Shown piece after piece: positions 40,616 to 48,386 of a stretch of DNA of 64,000 bases. Each line of letters starts with the position of its first letter. Position 1 is the first letter of the stretch. The DNA is from Dehalobacter sp. DCA (GTDB lineage Bacteria; Bacillota; Desulfitobacteriia; Desulfitobacteriales; Syntrophobotulaceae), in contig NC_018866.1 of assembly GCF_000305775.1 (NCBI RefSeq), forward strand, positions 124,001 to 188,000. The letters run 5' to 3'. Position numbers and translations under genes: made by a program. The notes beneath the pieces are model-generated. The model did no database searches. It had not been told where the DNA came from and saw only the letters and a list, made by a program, of their open reading frames with translations.

Positions 40616-40885
40616 ATGTTGGAAATAAAAGTAAAAGATTATATAGCCTCAGTCTGCAATGTGGGTAGCCTGTTTGTTAATGAAGGAGACTTCGTCAAAT
40701 GTGGAGACAATTTATTTAATGTGGAGTCCCAAAAAATTAGTACGGTAATTAAGGCTAATTTTGAAGGAAAGGTCTTAGACATCAACCTGACTAGAGGGGA
40801 ATACTTGGAGCCAGGAGTGGTTGTACTCACAGTTGATGGTAAAGTAATTGAAGAATCCGAGCATCTTAGTGTTGAGCAAAAATAA
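40616..40885 (+). CDS. Stand-alone lipoyl-domain protein 2
   Basis: Protein of 89 residues, a tandem paralogue of the lipoyl protein at 40.3 kb. The lipoyl-lysine candidate is again residue 40, in NVESQKISTVI, followed by IKANFEGKVLDI. It keeps the Cys residues at SVCNVG and VKCGDN. The ATG at 40616, nine bases after AGGAGG, is chosen. The next gene (lplA) starts two bases after its stop, a direct sign that it is a ligase substrate. Two non-identical carriers suggest separate acceptor and donor roles or different target proteins. Confidence 0.8.
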   Translation: MLEIKVKDYIASVCNVGSLFVNEGDFVKCGDNLFNVESQKISTVIKANFEGKVLDINLTRGEYLEPGVVVLTVDGKVIEESEHLSVEQK

Positions 40886-40886
40886 T

Positions 40887-41879
40887 ATGCCAAAGATAAA
40901 ATTGAAAGTTATGGAACCGAAGGGTAACGACCCCTGGCTAAACCTGGCAACAGAAGAATATTTACTGAATTCTAAGACCTCTGAAGAAATCATCTTATTG
41001 TTATGGCAAAACGATAAGACCATTGTCATAGGCGCCAATCAGAATCCCTGGAAAGAATGCAACATTAGGCTTTTTGAGGAAGATGGCGGCAGGCTGGCCC
41101 GCAGGATTTCAGGCGGTGGCGCGGTTTATCATGATTTGGGGAACCTGAATTTTAGCTTATTAATAGATCAGGCTAATTATGATTTTGACAAACAGGTCAA
41201 AATCATCACGGATGCCATAGCTGATCATCAGATTATAGCTGAATTTAAGGGCAGAAATGATATTCTGGCCAATGGTAAAAAATTTTCCGGAAATGCCTTT
41301 TATCATAATGCAAATAAAGTCTTGCATCATGGAACCCTATTAGTGGATTGTGATTTTACTGAAATGACGAAATATTTGCAGGTCTCGGAGAAAAAAATCC
41401 AATCTAAAGGAATTGAATCTATCAGAGCTAGGGTAATTAATCTCAAAGATTTGAATTCCAGTATTACAATTAATGCCTTAAAAGAGAGTATAAAGAAGCA
41501 ATTTGCGCTGAACTATGGGGTGGACTATGTCCAAATCACTGACGCTGAGCTCGATATGCACAAACTGGACTCTATTTATAGAAAACATTGTTCGTGGGAT
41601 TGGAGATTTGGAGATACCCCCGAATGTCAGATATCATTTGCCAACCGCTTTCATTGGGGAGAACTAAGTATTAATTTAAATGTTGAAAAAGGTTTGATTA
41701 AAAATATTCAGATATATTCAGATGCAATGGATGTCCGGTTGGTAGAAAACATAAAAAGTCTTTTCACTGGATTGCCGTTTGATGCTGACGCAATACAAAA
41801 GAAGTATAACGATTACGAGGAGAAACAAGAGTACAAGGATGTCATCAATTGGTTTGTTGAAGAAGTTCATCATTATTAA
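40887..41879 (+). CDS. lplA: Lipoate-protein ligase A, second copy
   Basis: Ligase of 330 residues with LARRISGGGAVYHDLGNLNF and GKKFSGNAFYHN. It begins two bases after the second lipoyl gene, suggesting translational coupling and a dedicated substrate. It differs clearly from the ligase at 34.7 kb, so the two probably have separate acceptors (GcvH-like fusion versus small lipoyl domains). Confidence 0.92.
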   Translation: MPKIKLKVMEPKGNDPWLNLATEEYLLNSKTSEEIILLLWQNDKTIVIGANQNPWKECNIRLFEEDGGRLARRISGGGAVYHDLGNLNFSLLIDQANYDFDKQVKIITDAIADHQIIAEFKGRNDILANGKKFSGNAFYHNANKVLHHGTLLVDCDFTEMTKYLQVSEKKIQSKGIESIRARVINLKDLNSSITINALKESIKKQFALNYGVDYVQITDAELDMHKLDSIYRKHCSWDWRFGDTPECQISFANRFHWGELSINLNVEKGLIKNIQIYSDAMDVRLVENIKSLFTGLPFDADAIQKKYNDYEEKQEYKDVINWFVEEVHHY

Positions 41880-41980
41880 ACCTACAAATAAAGTGAGTGT
41901 AGATTTTTAATAGATTATCTGTTCCTGAAGATTTTGAAACTGGGGTTAAGGAGGAGGCGGCAGGTCCGCTGACTAAAAAG

Positions 41981-42202
41981 ATGGTGAAAAACTGTTCTAA
42001 TTGCGGGCTGGGGATTTCTCAGGCTGACGGTCAAATAAGCTGTTTTAAGTATAGGACAATAAATAAGGCAGATGAAGATAAAACCTCTTGTCTTTTCCAT
42101 ATTGAACCAATAATTGAGGATGGCGAGCCATTGCTGCCCTTGCAACATTTGTTGTTAAAGGAAGTAGAGATAAAGCAGCATGGTATGAAAGGTCCGCTTT
42201 AA
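41981..42202 (+). CDS. Small protein with CSNC motif, function unknown
   Basis: Not recognised. The reading frame gives 73 residues with VKNCSNCGLGI, SCFKYR and TSCLFH cysteines, possibly a small zinc or Fe-S domain. The same frame stays open about 80 bases upstream (LSVPEDFETGVKEEAAGPL) but shows no ATG, GTG or TTG there, although AAGGAGGAGG occurs inside it. The true start is unclear. It sits between lplA and the third radical-SAM gene with no terminator in between. Confidence 0.5.
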   Translation: MVKNCSNCGLGISQADGQISCFKYRTINKADEDKTSCLFHIEPIIEDGEPLLPLQHLLLKEVEIKQHGMKGPL

Positions 42203-42242
42203 ATAGGGCAGTTACTAATAGATATTGATAAGGAGAAGAGTA

Positions 42243-43613
42243 GTGAAAGAAGATAATAAGGCGATTATTAAGGATGAACTGACGGTGCAGGTGAACCAGA
42301 AATTGGTAGGGGGAGGCTGTGGCTGTAGCTCGATCAGTGAATCGGAAATAATGATAGATAATGATGTCCCTAAAAAATATTTAATCCAGGCAGGCGAAAA
42401 CAATCAACCGATTTTTCCGGCAGAATTGGTAAAGATGCTGGGTATGGAGAATGGATCATCTATACAGGTAGTTCTATATGAAAATAAAGTAGAGATTTAC
42501 CCCAATATTCATAGTCTTTCTAAATTATATATTGAACCAACGTCCAGATGTAACCTTGATTGCCGGACATGTATAAGGGAGACTTGGAACGAGCCTTTGG
42601 GATCAATGGATATTAACGTCTTTGATAGCTTAGTCGAGCAAATTAAAGAATTCAAGACTCTCCGCACAGTTATGTTTGGCGGTTTCGGAGAGCCAACCTT
42701 CCATCCAGATATCCTTTATATGATCGCGAGGATTAAATCTCTTGGCCTTACCGTTGAAATGGTCACCAATGGGACATTGTTAAATGAGGAAATGACAGAA
42801 GGATTGATTAGAAGCGGACTTGACACCTTATGGGTGTCATTCGATGGGTCAAGTGCCGAGAATTTTGAAGATATTAGAGCAGGGGCAAATTTCGACGCTG
42901 TAGTTCAAAACCTGGTACATTTAAAAAAAATAAATAGAAATAGTTGTCGCAAAGTAAAAGTTGGGATTGCTTTTGTTGTGATGAAAAAGAACATTAATGA
43001 ATTGAAGAATCTTGGAGTCCTTGCCAGGAAGGTCGGGGCTAAAATGGTGTCGGTAAGCAACGTAATTCCCTACAGTGAAGACATGGTTGAAGAAATGGTA
43101 TGTGATTTGGGTGTAGAAAGTAATCGAAAGCATTACGTAGGTTCAATACCAATAAACATTCCCAACATAGATATGACAGAAATAACCAAACAACCCTTAT
43201 ATGAGCTGTTTAGAGACTGCGATAATATCAGTATTATGAAAAACAAAGTTGGGGCAGAAACCGAAAGCTGCAGATTTATTAAAGAAAGATGTACATTTGT
43301 AAGATGGGACGGGAAAGTAAGTCCTTGCATGGGGTTGCTTCATTCCTATAAAACTTATTTTAGTATGGGAAAAATTCAAAGAGAAGTATCAAATTATTCT
43401 TTGGGAGACATTGAAGAAAAAAAACTTAAAGATATCTGGAATTCCAAAGAATATTATGATTTTAGAGAAAAAGTTAACACATTTGACTTTTCGCCTTGCC
43501 TTCAATGCGGGCCATGCAATTTAGCGGAAAACAATGAGGAGGATTGTTTTGGCAATACTTTTCCAACATGCGGGGGATGCTTATGGGGACAAGGAGTCAT
43601 TCAATGCCCATAA
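42243..43613 (+). CDS. Radical SAM/SPASM protein, third copy
   Basis: Enzyme of 456 residues. It has an N-terminal Gly/Cys motif (VGGGCGCSSIS), AbrB-like segment (QPIFPAELVKMLG), CxxxCxxC cluster in SRCNLDCRTCIRETW, MFGGFGEPTFHP, and the SPASM end CGGCLWGQGVIQCP. More diverged than the other two copies. GTG start after AAGGAGAAG. It lies in the lipoate operon B with a ferredoxin (electron donor for the radical cluster) directly downstream and an MFS exporter. A substrate bound to the lipoyl carriers is possible but untested. Confidence 0.8.
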   Translation: MKEDNKAIIKDELTVQVNQKLVGGGCGCSSISESEIMIDNDVPKKYLIQAGENNQPIFPAELVKMLGMENGSSIQVVLYENKVEIYPNIHSLSKLYIEPTSRCNLDCRTCIRETWNEPLGSMDINVFDSLVEQIKEFKTLRTVMFGGFGEPTFHPDILYMIARIKSLGLTVEMVTNGTLLNEEMTEGLIRSGLDTLWVSFDGSSAENFEDIRAGANFDAVVQNLVHLKKINRNSCRKVKVGIAFVVMKKNINELKNLGVLARKVGAKMVSVSNVIPYSEDMVEEMVCDLGVESNRKHYVGSIPINIPNIDMTEITKQPLYELFRDCDNISIMKNKVGAETESCRFIKERCTFVRWDGKVSPCMGLLHSYKTYFSMGKIQREVSNYSLGDIEEKKLKDIWNSKEYYDFREKVNTFDFSPCLQCGPCNLAENNEEDCFGNTFPTCGGCLWGQGVIQCP

Positions 43614-43671
43614 GCAAATCGAAGAAAGTTATCTATAACTCGAAAAAATTAAGAATGAGAGGAGCTTATCG

Positions 43672-43947
43672 ATGTCAGAGAAATGGTATCCGGTATTAAA
43701 TTATGAAGTGTGTTTAGAATGTGGGGTTTGCTTTAACAAATGTAGCCATGGAGTCTTCGAATTACAAGGAAACAGGCCAATCGTAGTTTCTCCTCAAGGA
43801 TGCGTTGATGGTTGTCACGGATGCGGTAATCTATGTCCTGTAGGTGCCATCGAATATGTAGGAGATACAACAGGGTGGGTCGCTCCCGGGAAACAATCCT
43901 GCTGTGAAGGTGGTTCTGGCTGCTGTGGCAGTTCAGGCTGTTGCTAA
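43672..43947 (+). CDS. 4Fe-4S ferredoxin with Cys-rich tail
   Basis: Protein of 91 residues. Two cluster motifs (CLECGVCFNKCSHGVF and CVDGCHGCGNLCPVGAI) fit two [4Fe-4S] clusters. It ends in a Gly/Ser/Cys tail (CCEGGSGCCGSSGCC), like the tails of DUF2703 and ArsD here. It is likely the electron donor for the radical-SAM enzyme before it, and the tail may bind metalloid. Confidence 0.85.
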   Translation: MSEKWYPVLNYEVCLECGVCFNKCSHGVFELQGNRPIVVSPQGCVDGCHGCGNLCPVGAIEYVGDTTGWVAPGKQSCCEGGSGCCGSSGCC

Positions 43948-43971
43948 TAACAGGGTAGAGGGGATGCACAC

Positions 43972-45147
43972 ATGAATTCAAAAAAAATACTGTTAATACT
44001 TGGCCTAGCTGGATTTGTAGTCATGGCAGATAATTGGGTAGTATCACCTATCCTGCCTTCGATTTCAAAAGATATTGGTGTGGATATAGCGAGTTCTGCT
44101 CTGATTATTACTGCTTATATGGTGCCTTTCGGTCTATTTCAATTGATTTTTGGTTATCTAGCCGATAAATTTGGCAAAAGACAGGTTATCAGTTTTTCCA
44201 TGGTATTCTTTACCATCGCCACTGCGTTATGCGCATTAGGGTCTGGGTTAACTGATTTAGTTATTTACCGCGCGCTGACCGGAATTTTCGCTGCGTCAGT
44301 AATGCCGGTATCAATGGCTTTAATCGGAGATATCTTTCCTATAAATGAACGCCAGTCAGCGATTGGTACATTCTTAGGGATTTCTTTTTTGGGGCAGGGG
44401 TTAAGCATGCTTCTTGGGGGATCTATCGCCTATTTTTTAAATTGGCGGGGTGTTTTTGCCGTATATGCATTATTATCGGTTATTGCAACAGTGCTGTTAC
44501 TGACAGTAGGCAAAAAAATTCCTTCCAGCAAGAGCGAAACCAGTCAGGTCTTAACACCCTATATAAACCTTATTACAAATCCTTTAAGCCTAAAAATTTA
44601 TCTGTTGGTACTTTTTGAAGGTTTTCTCTTGATGGGAATATTTTCTTTCCTTGGAGGATTTATTAAAACAACCTATGATTTCAATAACTTCATGATTGGC
44701 TTAATTATGACGGTGTTTGGTCTGATGGCTGTGGCAGGCGGACGTATCTCGGGAAAGATTGCTTCCAGAGTTGGACGCAAAAAGACGATCTTGATCGGTC
44801 TTATCTGTACATTAGTTGGGAATCTGATCTTTATCTTGTTGGGAAATGTGTTAGCTATTTTTATTATCGGTGTTGGCTTATTAGGTTTAGGTCTAATGCT
44901 TGCCCATTCTACGTTTTTAACAATCGCTACCGGATTTGCAGAAAGATGGAGGGGCGTAGCTATGTCTCTTGTCGCATTTTGCATGATGGGTGGCGGTGGA
45001 TTGGGAACGGCGATTGGAAGCCGGATCGTTGGGAACAGCAGCTATCTAACGTTATTTTCTGTTTATGGAATAGGGCTAATTGTTTTAATCCTTGCAGTGC
45101 TTCTGGTAAAAAAGAGCTTTATGCTTAACAGCGTGGAGTTGAAGTAA
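43972..45147 (+). CDS. MFS-family exporter
   Basis: Twelve-helix major facilitator of 391 residues. It has the drug-efflux-type loop 2-3 motif FGYLADKFGKRQVISF and RALTGIFAASVMPVSMALIGD. Position after the radical-SAM and ferredoxin genes suggests export of an organic arsenical or other product, as with ArsJ-type MFS exporters, but no signature fixes the substrate. Confidence 0.85.
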   Translation: MNSKKILLILGLAGFVVMADNWVVSPILPSISKDIGVDIASSALIITAYMVPFGLFQLIFGYLADKFGKRQVISFSMVFFTIATALCALGSGLTDLVIYRALTGIFAASVMPVSMALIGDIFPINERQSAIGTFLGISFLGQGLSMLLGGSIAYFLNWRGVFAVYALLSVIATVLLLTVGKKIPSSKSETSQVLTPYINLITNPLSLKIYLLVLFEGFLLMGIFSFLGGFIKTTYDFNNFMIGLIMTVFGLMAVAGGRISGKIASRVGRKKTILIGLICTLVGNLIFILLGNVLAIFIIGVGLLGLGLMLAHSTFLTIATGFAERWRGVAMSLVAFCMMGGGGLGTAIGSRIVGNSSYLTLFSVYGIGLIVLILAVLLVKKSFMLNSVELK

Positions 45148-45231
45148 TAGAGAAAATATATATCAAATTTTACATTATAAAATGCTATAATAAATTAAAA
45201 AGTTTACTTAATAAAGGGAGGATACGTTATT

Positions 45232-45555
45232 ATGAGAATGCTTGCCGAGTTATTTCCGGAATTTGCCCAAAAGTTTGATGAGATTGATGAGCTGTATAAA
45301 GAAAAACGGCTCATTGATGAAAAGACTTATCAGTTCATTTGTTTTTCAGTGTCAATTAAAGCCCGGTCAAAACCCTGTGTGATTAAACATTTTAAAGGTG
45401 CTTTAGACGCAGGAGCTACTCCTCGCGAATTGGCCTATATTTTTGCCTTGGTGATGAGGGAAGCAGCAGGTGCTGATGATTGTTGGACGCATGATGTCTT
45501 AGGAGAGTGGACTGAAATCGTAGCTGGTAATGTGGACTGCGGTTGTCCAAAATAA
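45232..45555 (+). CDS. CMD-fold protein, second copy
   Basis: Protein of 107 residues, paralogue of the CMD protein at 13.3 kb, with the same ARSKPCVIKHFKGA and REAAGADDCWTHDVLGEW segments and an additional C-terminal DCGCPK. Only one Cys is kept in the core motif. A GGGAGG site precedes the ATG. It is the last gene before the insertion sequence; its terminator hairpin has been duplicated by the insertion. Confidence 0.8.
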   Translation: MRMLAELFPEFAQKFDEIDELYKEKRLIDEKTYQFICFSVSIKARSKPCVIKHFKGALDAGATPRELAYIFALVMREAAGADDCWTHDVLGEWTEIVAGNVDCGCPK

Positions 45556-45595
45556 TTCTACGTAGTTACTATTAATAAATTTGAATATTAGAAGA

Positions 45596-45662
45596 AGCGT
45601 TACTTTCTAAGATTAAATAAACGAAGAAAGTAACGCTCTTTTGTTTTATACAAGTAGTTGTT
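45596..45662. repeat. Left copy of 67-bp insertion-site duplication (contains terminator)
   Basis: Identical to 47698-47764 on the other side of the insertion sequence. It contains a terminator hairpin (GCGTTACTTTC with GAAAGTAACGC, then CTCTTTTGTTTT) that originally closed the CMD gene. Confidence 0.85.
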
Positions 45663-47697
45663 CCTGACTTTAGAAGATAAAAGACGAAAAATCGCTGAAT
45701 CACTTGATGCGCAAGAGATTCAGCGATTTTAAATTGTCCTATTATTTTAGGTTTATTGTTAGATCCAATTTTGTGCATGAACGGAACTTGGTCAGTGTCA
45801 TGTTTGTCTTTAGAGGAGTCAGTTTGAGTATCGATGCGAGATCGAGATAAGTCTGGGAAACTTGGGTTGGGGTAACGATATTATTTGGGTATTCTCCCTG
45901 AACTAATGCAAGGGGGTCCTGTATTGCTTCCATGATTTGCGCGGCCGAAACGCTCTTGCCCATTGATTGTTCGAGTAAGTACTGTGCATAACGGAGTATG
46001 CATAACGCGATGAAACACATGGCAAAGTGCCCCTTAATATGTTCGTCATTCCATACGAAAACCGGTCGTGCTCTAAGGTCAGTCTTAAGTATTCTAAAAC
46101 TCTCTTCGATCTTCCATAGTCCTCCGTATATCTTGGAAACCTCATCTGTGCTCAAGTTCAGGTTGTTGGTAATGACCGCATAATACCCATCATAGCGGGC
46201 GGCTTGCTCAATTTTTGCTTCATCCAGCTTCCAATCTTCTGTGTCAAGCTCCATCTGCAAAAACTGATTGCAACCCCGTTTTACTGCAGCCTTAAGCTGA
46301 TAGGGTTTGTCAAGGCGTTTCTTGAGCTTCTCTAGTACGCGTTCCCTGTCGGATCTGTCTTTGTTAGCCCGTTTGGCCGACCAGGTTAAGTGTATCTTTA
46401 CGGGAATTTTTTCAATAGTGTACTTCCTGGGCCTTCCTCTTTTTTTCTTTTCAGCACTTTCCTCATCCTGATCTATGGGAACCTTGACCTCCAGTATTTG
46501 CTCTACGATCTTGGAACGAGAGGTTATCTCCCCTGTGGCAAGGTCCACACTATCTTGCCATCCTTCGTCGTTCCATACAAGTTCCTTAAAGGAGTCAGGA
46601 GAACGCTTTAAAGTATAGCTGATGACGAAGTCGTGCCCACCCTTGCAGAGGTACTCAAGATTGCTGCCGCTGTTGAGTCCTCTGTCGGCAACCACCGTGA
46701 TCTTTTCCAGCCTGTACAGACTCTTAAGCTTCTCTACCGATCGGGTCAGAGTACACTGATCCATCGTGTTGCCTGGAAAAAGTTCATACGTTATGGGTAT
46801 GCCGTTGTTGTCCAAAAGCAGCCCCATGACCACCTGAACTTCGTTATTTTTGTGATCCTTCGAGAAGCCAAACATTCGTAATTCGCCCCAGCGGGTGCTC
46901 TCAAAAGCGTACGTTGTGACGTCATAGTATGCTTCAGGACCACTGCGGCTGGTTTTCTTTTCAAAGAAGTCAGCAAGGTGGCTTATGATGGCCTCTTTCT
47001 GCTGGGAGAGTACATCAAGAACATCGTAAAGGACATCGATCCCAAGAGAAAGGATACCCGCATAGGAATTCTGTTCCAATGCACTCGCATGGATACTGCA
47101 AGGATCTGCGCAGCGATGGGCGACAAGGTAGAATAGAGCTTGTCCAACAGCTGTAGCATTGCGCTTTCCGCAATTAGCAAGAAAAAAGGCGTCTAACCCC
47201 ATAGTGCTCCAAAGCTGTTTGATTAGCGCATGACCGAACCTGAAGGAAGGAACAACATCCTGAGGTGATGTGATGTCCATAACGGTAACGCTTAAAGCGA
47301 GAGGAGCGTTCGTTTCCTTCTTTGCCCTTGTCAGTTCAGCTGCTTCAGCCTTAAGCTTGGCAATAATGTCCGGATCCTCAGCGAGCATTCGTTCATAGTT
47401 ACCAATCGTCTTCACGACATGCGTCTTTTTCTTCGTTGTTCCCGGAATACGGGTATCTTCTCTAAACTGTATGACCCGGGCCTTGCCCGAGCCTGTTATG
47501 GCAACGTACATACAGAAGGCTCCTCTGGATAAAAATATCTAAAACTATTATACCATAATCGCAACTAATATAAAAGGACATAATAGGACAAAATATAATA
47601 TATTTTCTACATAAAAATCAGCCCTGAACTCCGCTATCTAAACGGTTTTCAGGGCTGAGTGCTAGCAGTTTTTCGTCTTATAAGTCCTAAAGTCAGG
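45663..47697 (-). mobile_element. IS1634-like (IS4 superfamily) insertion sequence
   Basis: About 2035 bp. Imperfect terminal inverted repeats of about 29 bases both start CCTGACTTTAG and end AAGACGAAAAA. It contains one transposase gene on the minus strand, with hairpins near both ends (AATCGCTGAAT/ATTCAGCGATT at the left; CAGCCCTGAA/TTCAGGGCTG at the right). It is flanked by a 67-bp direct repeat. IS1634 is known for long, variable target duplications, which supports the family call. Confidence 0.8.
45742..47511 (-). CDS. IS1634-type DDE transposase
   Basis: Transposase of 589 residues. A DUF4277-like N-terminal part is followed by a DDE core split by a long insertion: the first Asp in TVVADRGLNSGSN, the Tyr-rich YYAVITNNLNLS and the Glu helix ..IYGGLWKIEESFRILKTDLRARPVFVWNDEHIKGH, typical of the IS4/IS1634 group (the Y-REK-like motif). 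Frame is intact, so the element may be active. Confidence 0.85.
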   Translation of the reverse strand: MYVAITGSGKARVIQFREDTRIPGTTKKKTHVVKTIGNYERMLAEDPDIIAKLKAEAAELTRAKKETNAPLALSVTVMDITSPQDVVPSFRFGHALIKQLWSTMGLDAFFLANCGKRNATAVGQALFYLVAHRCADPCSIHASALEQNSYAGILSLGIDVLYDVLDVLSQQKEAIISHLADFFEKKTSRSGPEAYYDVTTYAFESTRWGELRMFGFSKDHKNNEVQVVMGLLLDNNGIPITYELFPGNTMDQCTLTRSVEKLKSLYRLEKITVVADRGLNSGSNLEYLCKGGHDFVISYTLKRSPDSFKELVWNDEGWQDSVDLATGEITSRSKIVEQILEVKVPIDQDEESAEKKKRGRPRKYTIEKIPVKIHLTWSAKRANKDRSDRERVLEKLKKRLDKPYQLKAAVKRGCNQFLQMELDTEDWKLDEAKIEQAARYDGYYAVITNNLNLSTDEVSKIYGGLWKIEESFRILKTDLRARPVFVWNDEHIKGHFAMCFIALCILRYAQYLLEQSMGKSVSAAQIMEAIQDPLALVQGEYPNNIVTPTQVSQTYLDLASILKLTPLKTNMTLTKFRSCTKLDLTINLK

Positions 47698-47764
47698 AGC
47701 GTTACTTTCTAAGATTAAATAAACGAAGAAAGTAACGCTCTTTTGTTTTATACAAGTAGTTGTT
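47698..47764. repeat. Right copy of 67-bp insertion-site duplication
   Basis: Perfect copy of 45596-45662. After it the sequence proceeds to the marR remnant. It restores a terminator on this side of the element. Confidence 0.85.
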
Positions 47765-47838
47765 AGAAGTTAAAAAAATATTTTAACTGACAAGTTCATC
47801 TGGATTAAGAAATAATGCAAAAATATCCATTGAGATAG

Positions 47839-47892
47839 TTGACGGAAACAACTAAATCTGCGTATAATATAGTTGATGATATCAACTATATT
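47839..47892 (+). promoter_or_regulatory. Promoter with MarR-type operator
   Basis: TTGACG (47839-47844) and TATAAT (47863-47868) have an 18-base spacer. A perfect inverted repeat AATATAGTTGAT-GAT-ATCAACTATATT (47866-47892) overlaps the -10. An additional GTTG-N7-CAAC pair lies at the -35. The broken marR gene follows directly. Confidence 0.75.
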
Positions 47893-47910
47893 ATTTTCTG
47901 GAGTGGCATG

Positions 47911-48361
47911 ATGGATGAAAGAATAACAGATATCTACAATTTGATGCTGGAACTGTCCTGGAATTTTGGAGACCATGGCTTCAATGGCGAATGCTGTGCA
48001 GATCTTTCCTAGTAGAATTTATGGTCTTTAGAAAAAATTCTAAAATACAAAGAGTATACCAATTCAGGAAATCGGCATCGCTTTGAATTTTACCAAGAGT
48101 GGTGCAACCCGGATTATAGATCGTCTGGAACAAAAGGGATATGTTTTACGAGAACAATCGCTGGTCGATGGGCGGGTATGCTGTGTGACAGTTACACCGA
48201 AAGGGATAGAAGTAATGACAAAAATAATAGAGAAATATACTGAATATGTTCAAGGCATATTGGAAGATTTTGAGTCCGGACAAATTGAACAAATCGAAAA
48301 TTCATTGGAAATGCTGGTAGAAGCGGTACAAAATAATAAACCATTTGACTCAAGCTTCTAA
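47911..48361 (+). pseudogene. MarR-family regulator, multiply frameshifted
   Basis: The sequence encodes a MarR-like winged helix in pieces: MDERITDIYNLMLELSW to ECCADLS in one frame, LVEFM then EKILKYKEYT in others, and the recognition helix IALNFTKSGATRIIDRLEQK with wing VDGRVCCVTVTPKG to the stop at 48361. At least two or three single-base changes (near 48010, 48026 and 48062) break it. Its inducer-sensing Cys (ECCAD, VCCVT) suggest a metalloid or oxidant sensor. It once controlled the permease downstream. Confidence 0.75.
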
Positions 48362-48386
48362 TATACTTTTTAGAGGAGATGTTTTT

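Noticed and set aside
43972-45147. ArsJ (1-arseno-3-phosphoglycerate exporter)
   Set aside because: No GAPDH gene accompanies it, and MFS sequence alone cannot fix the substrate.
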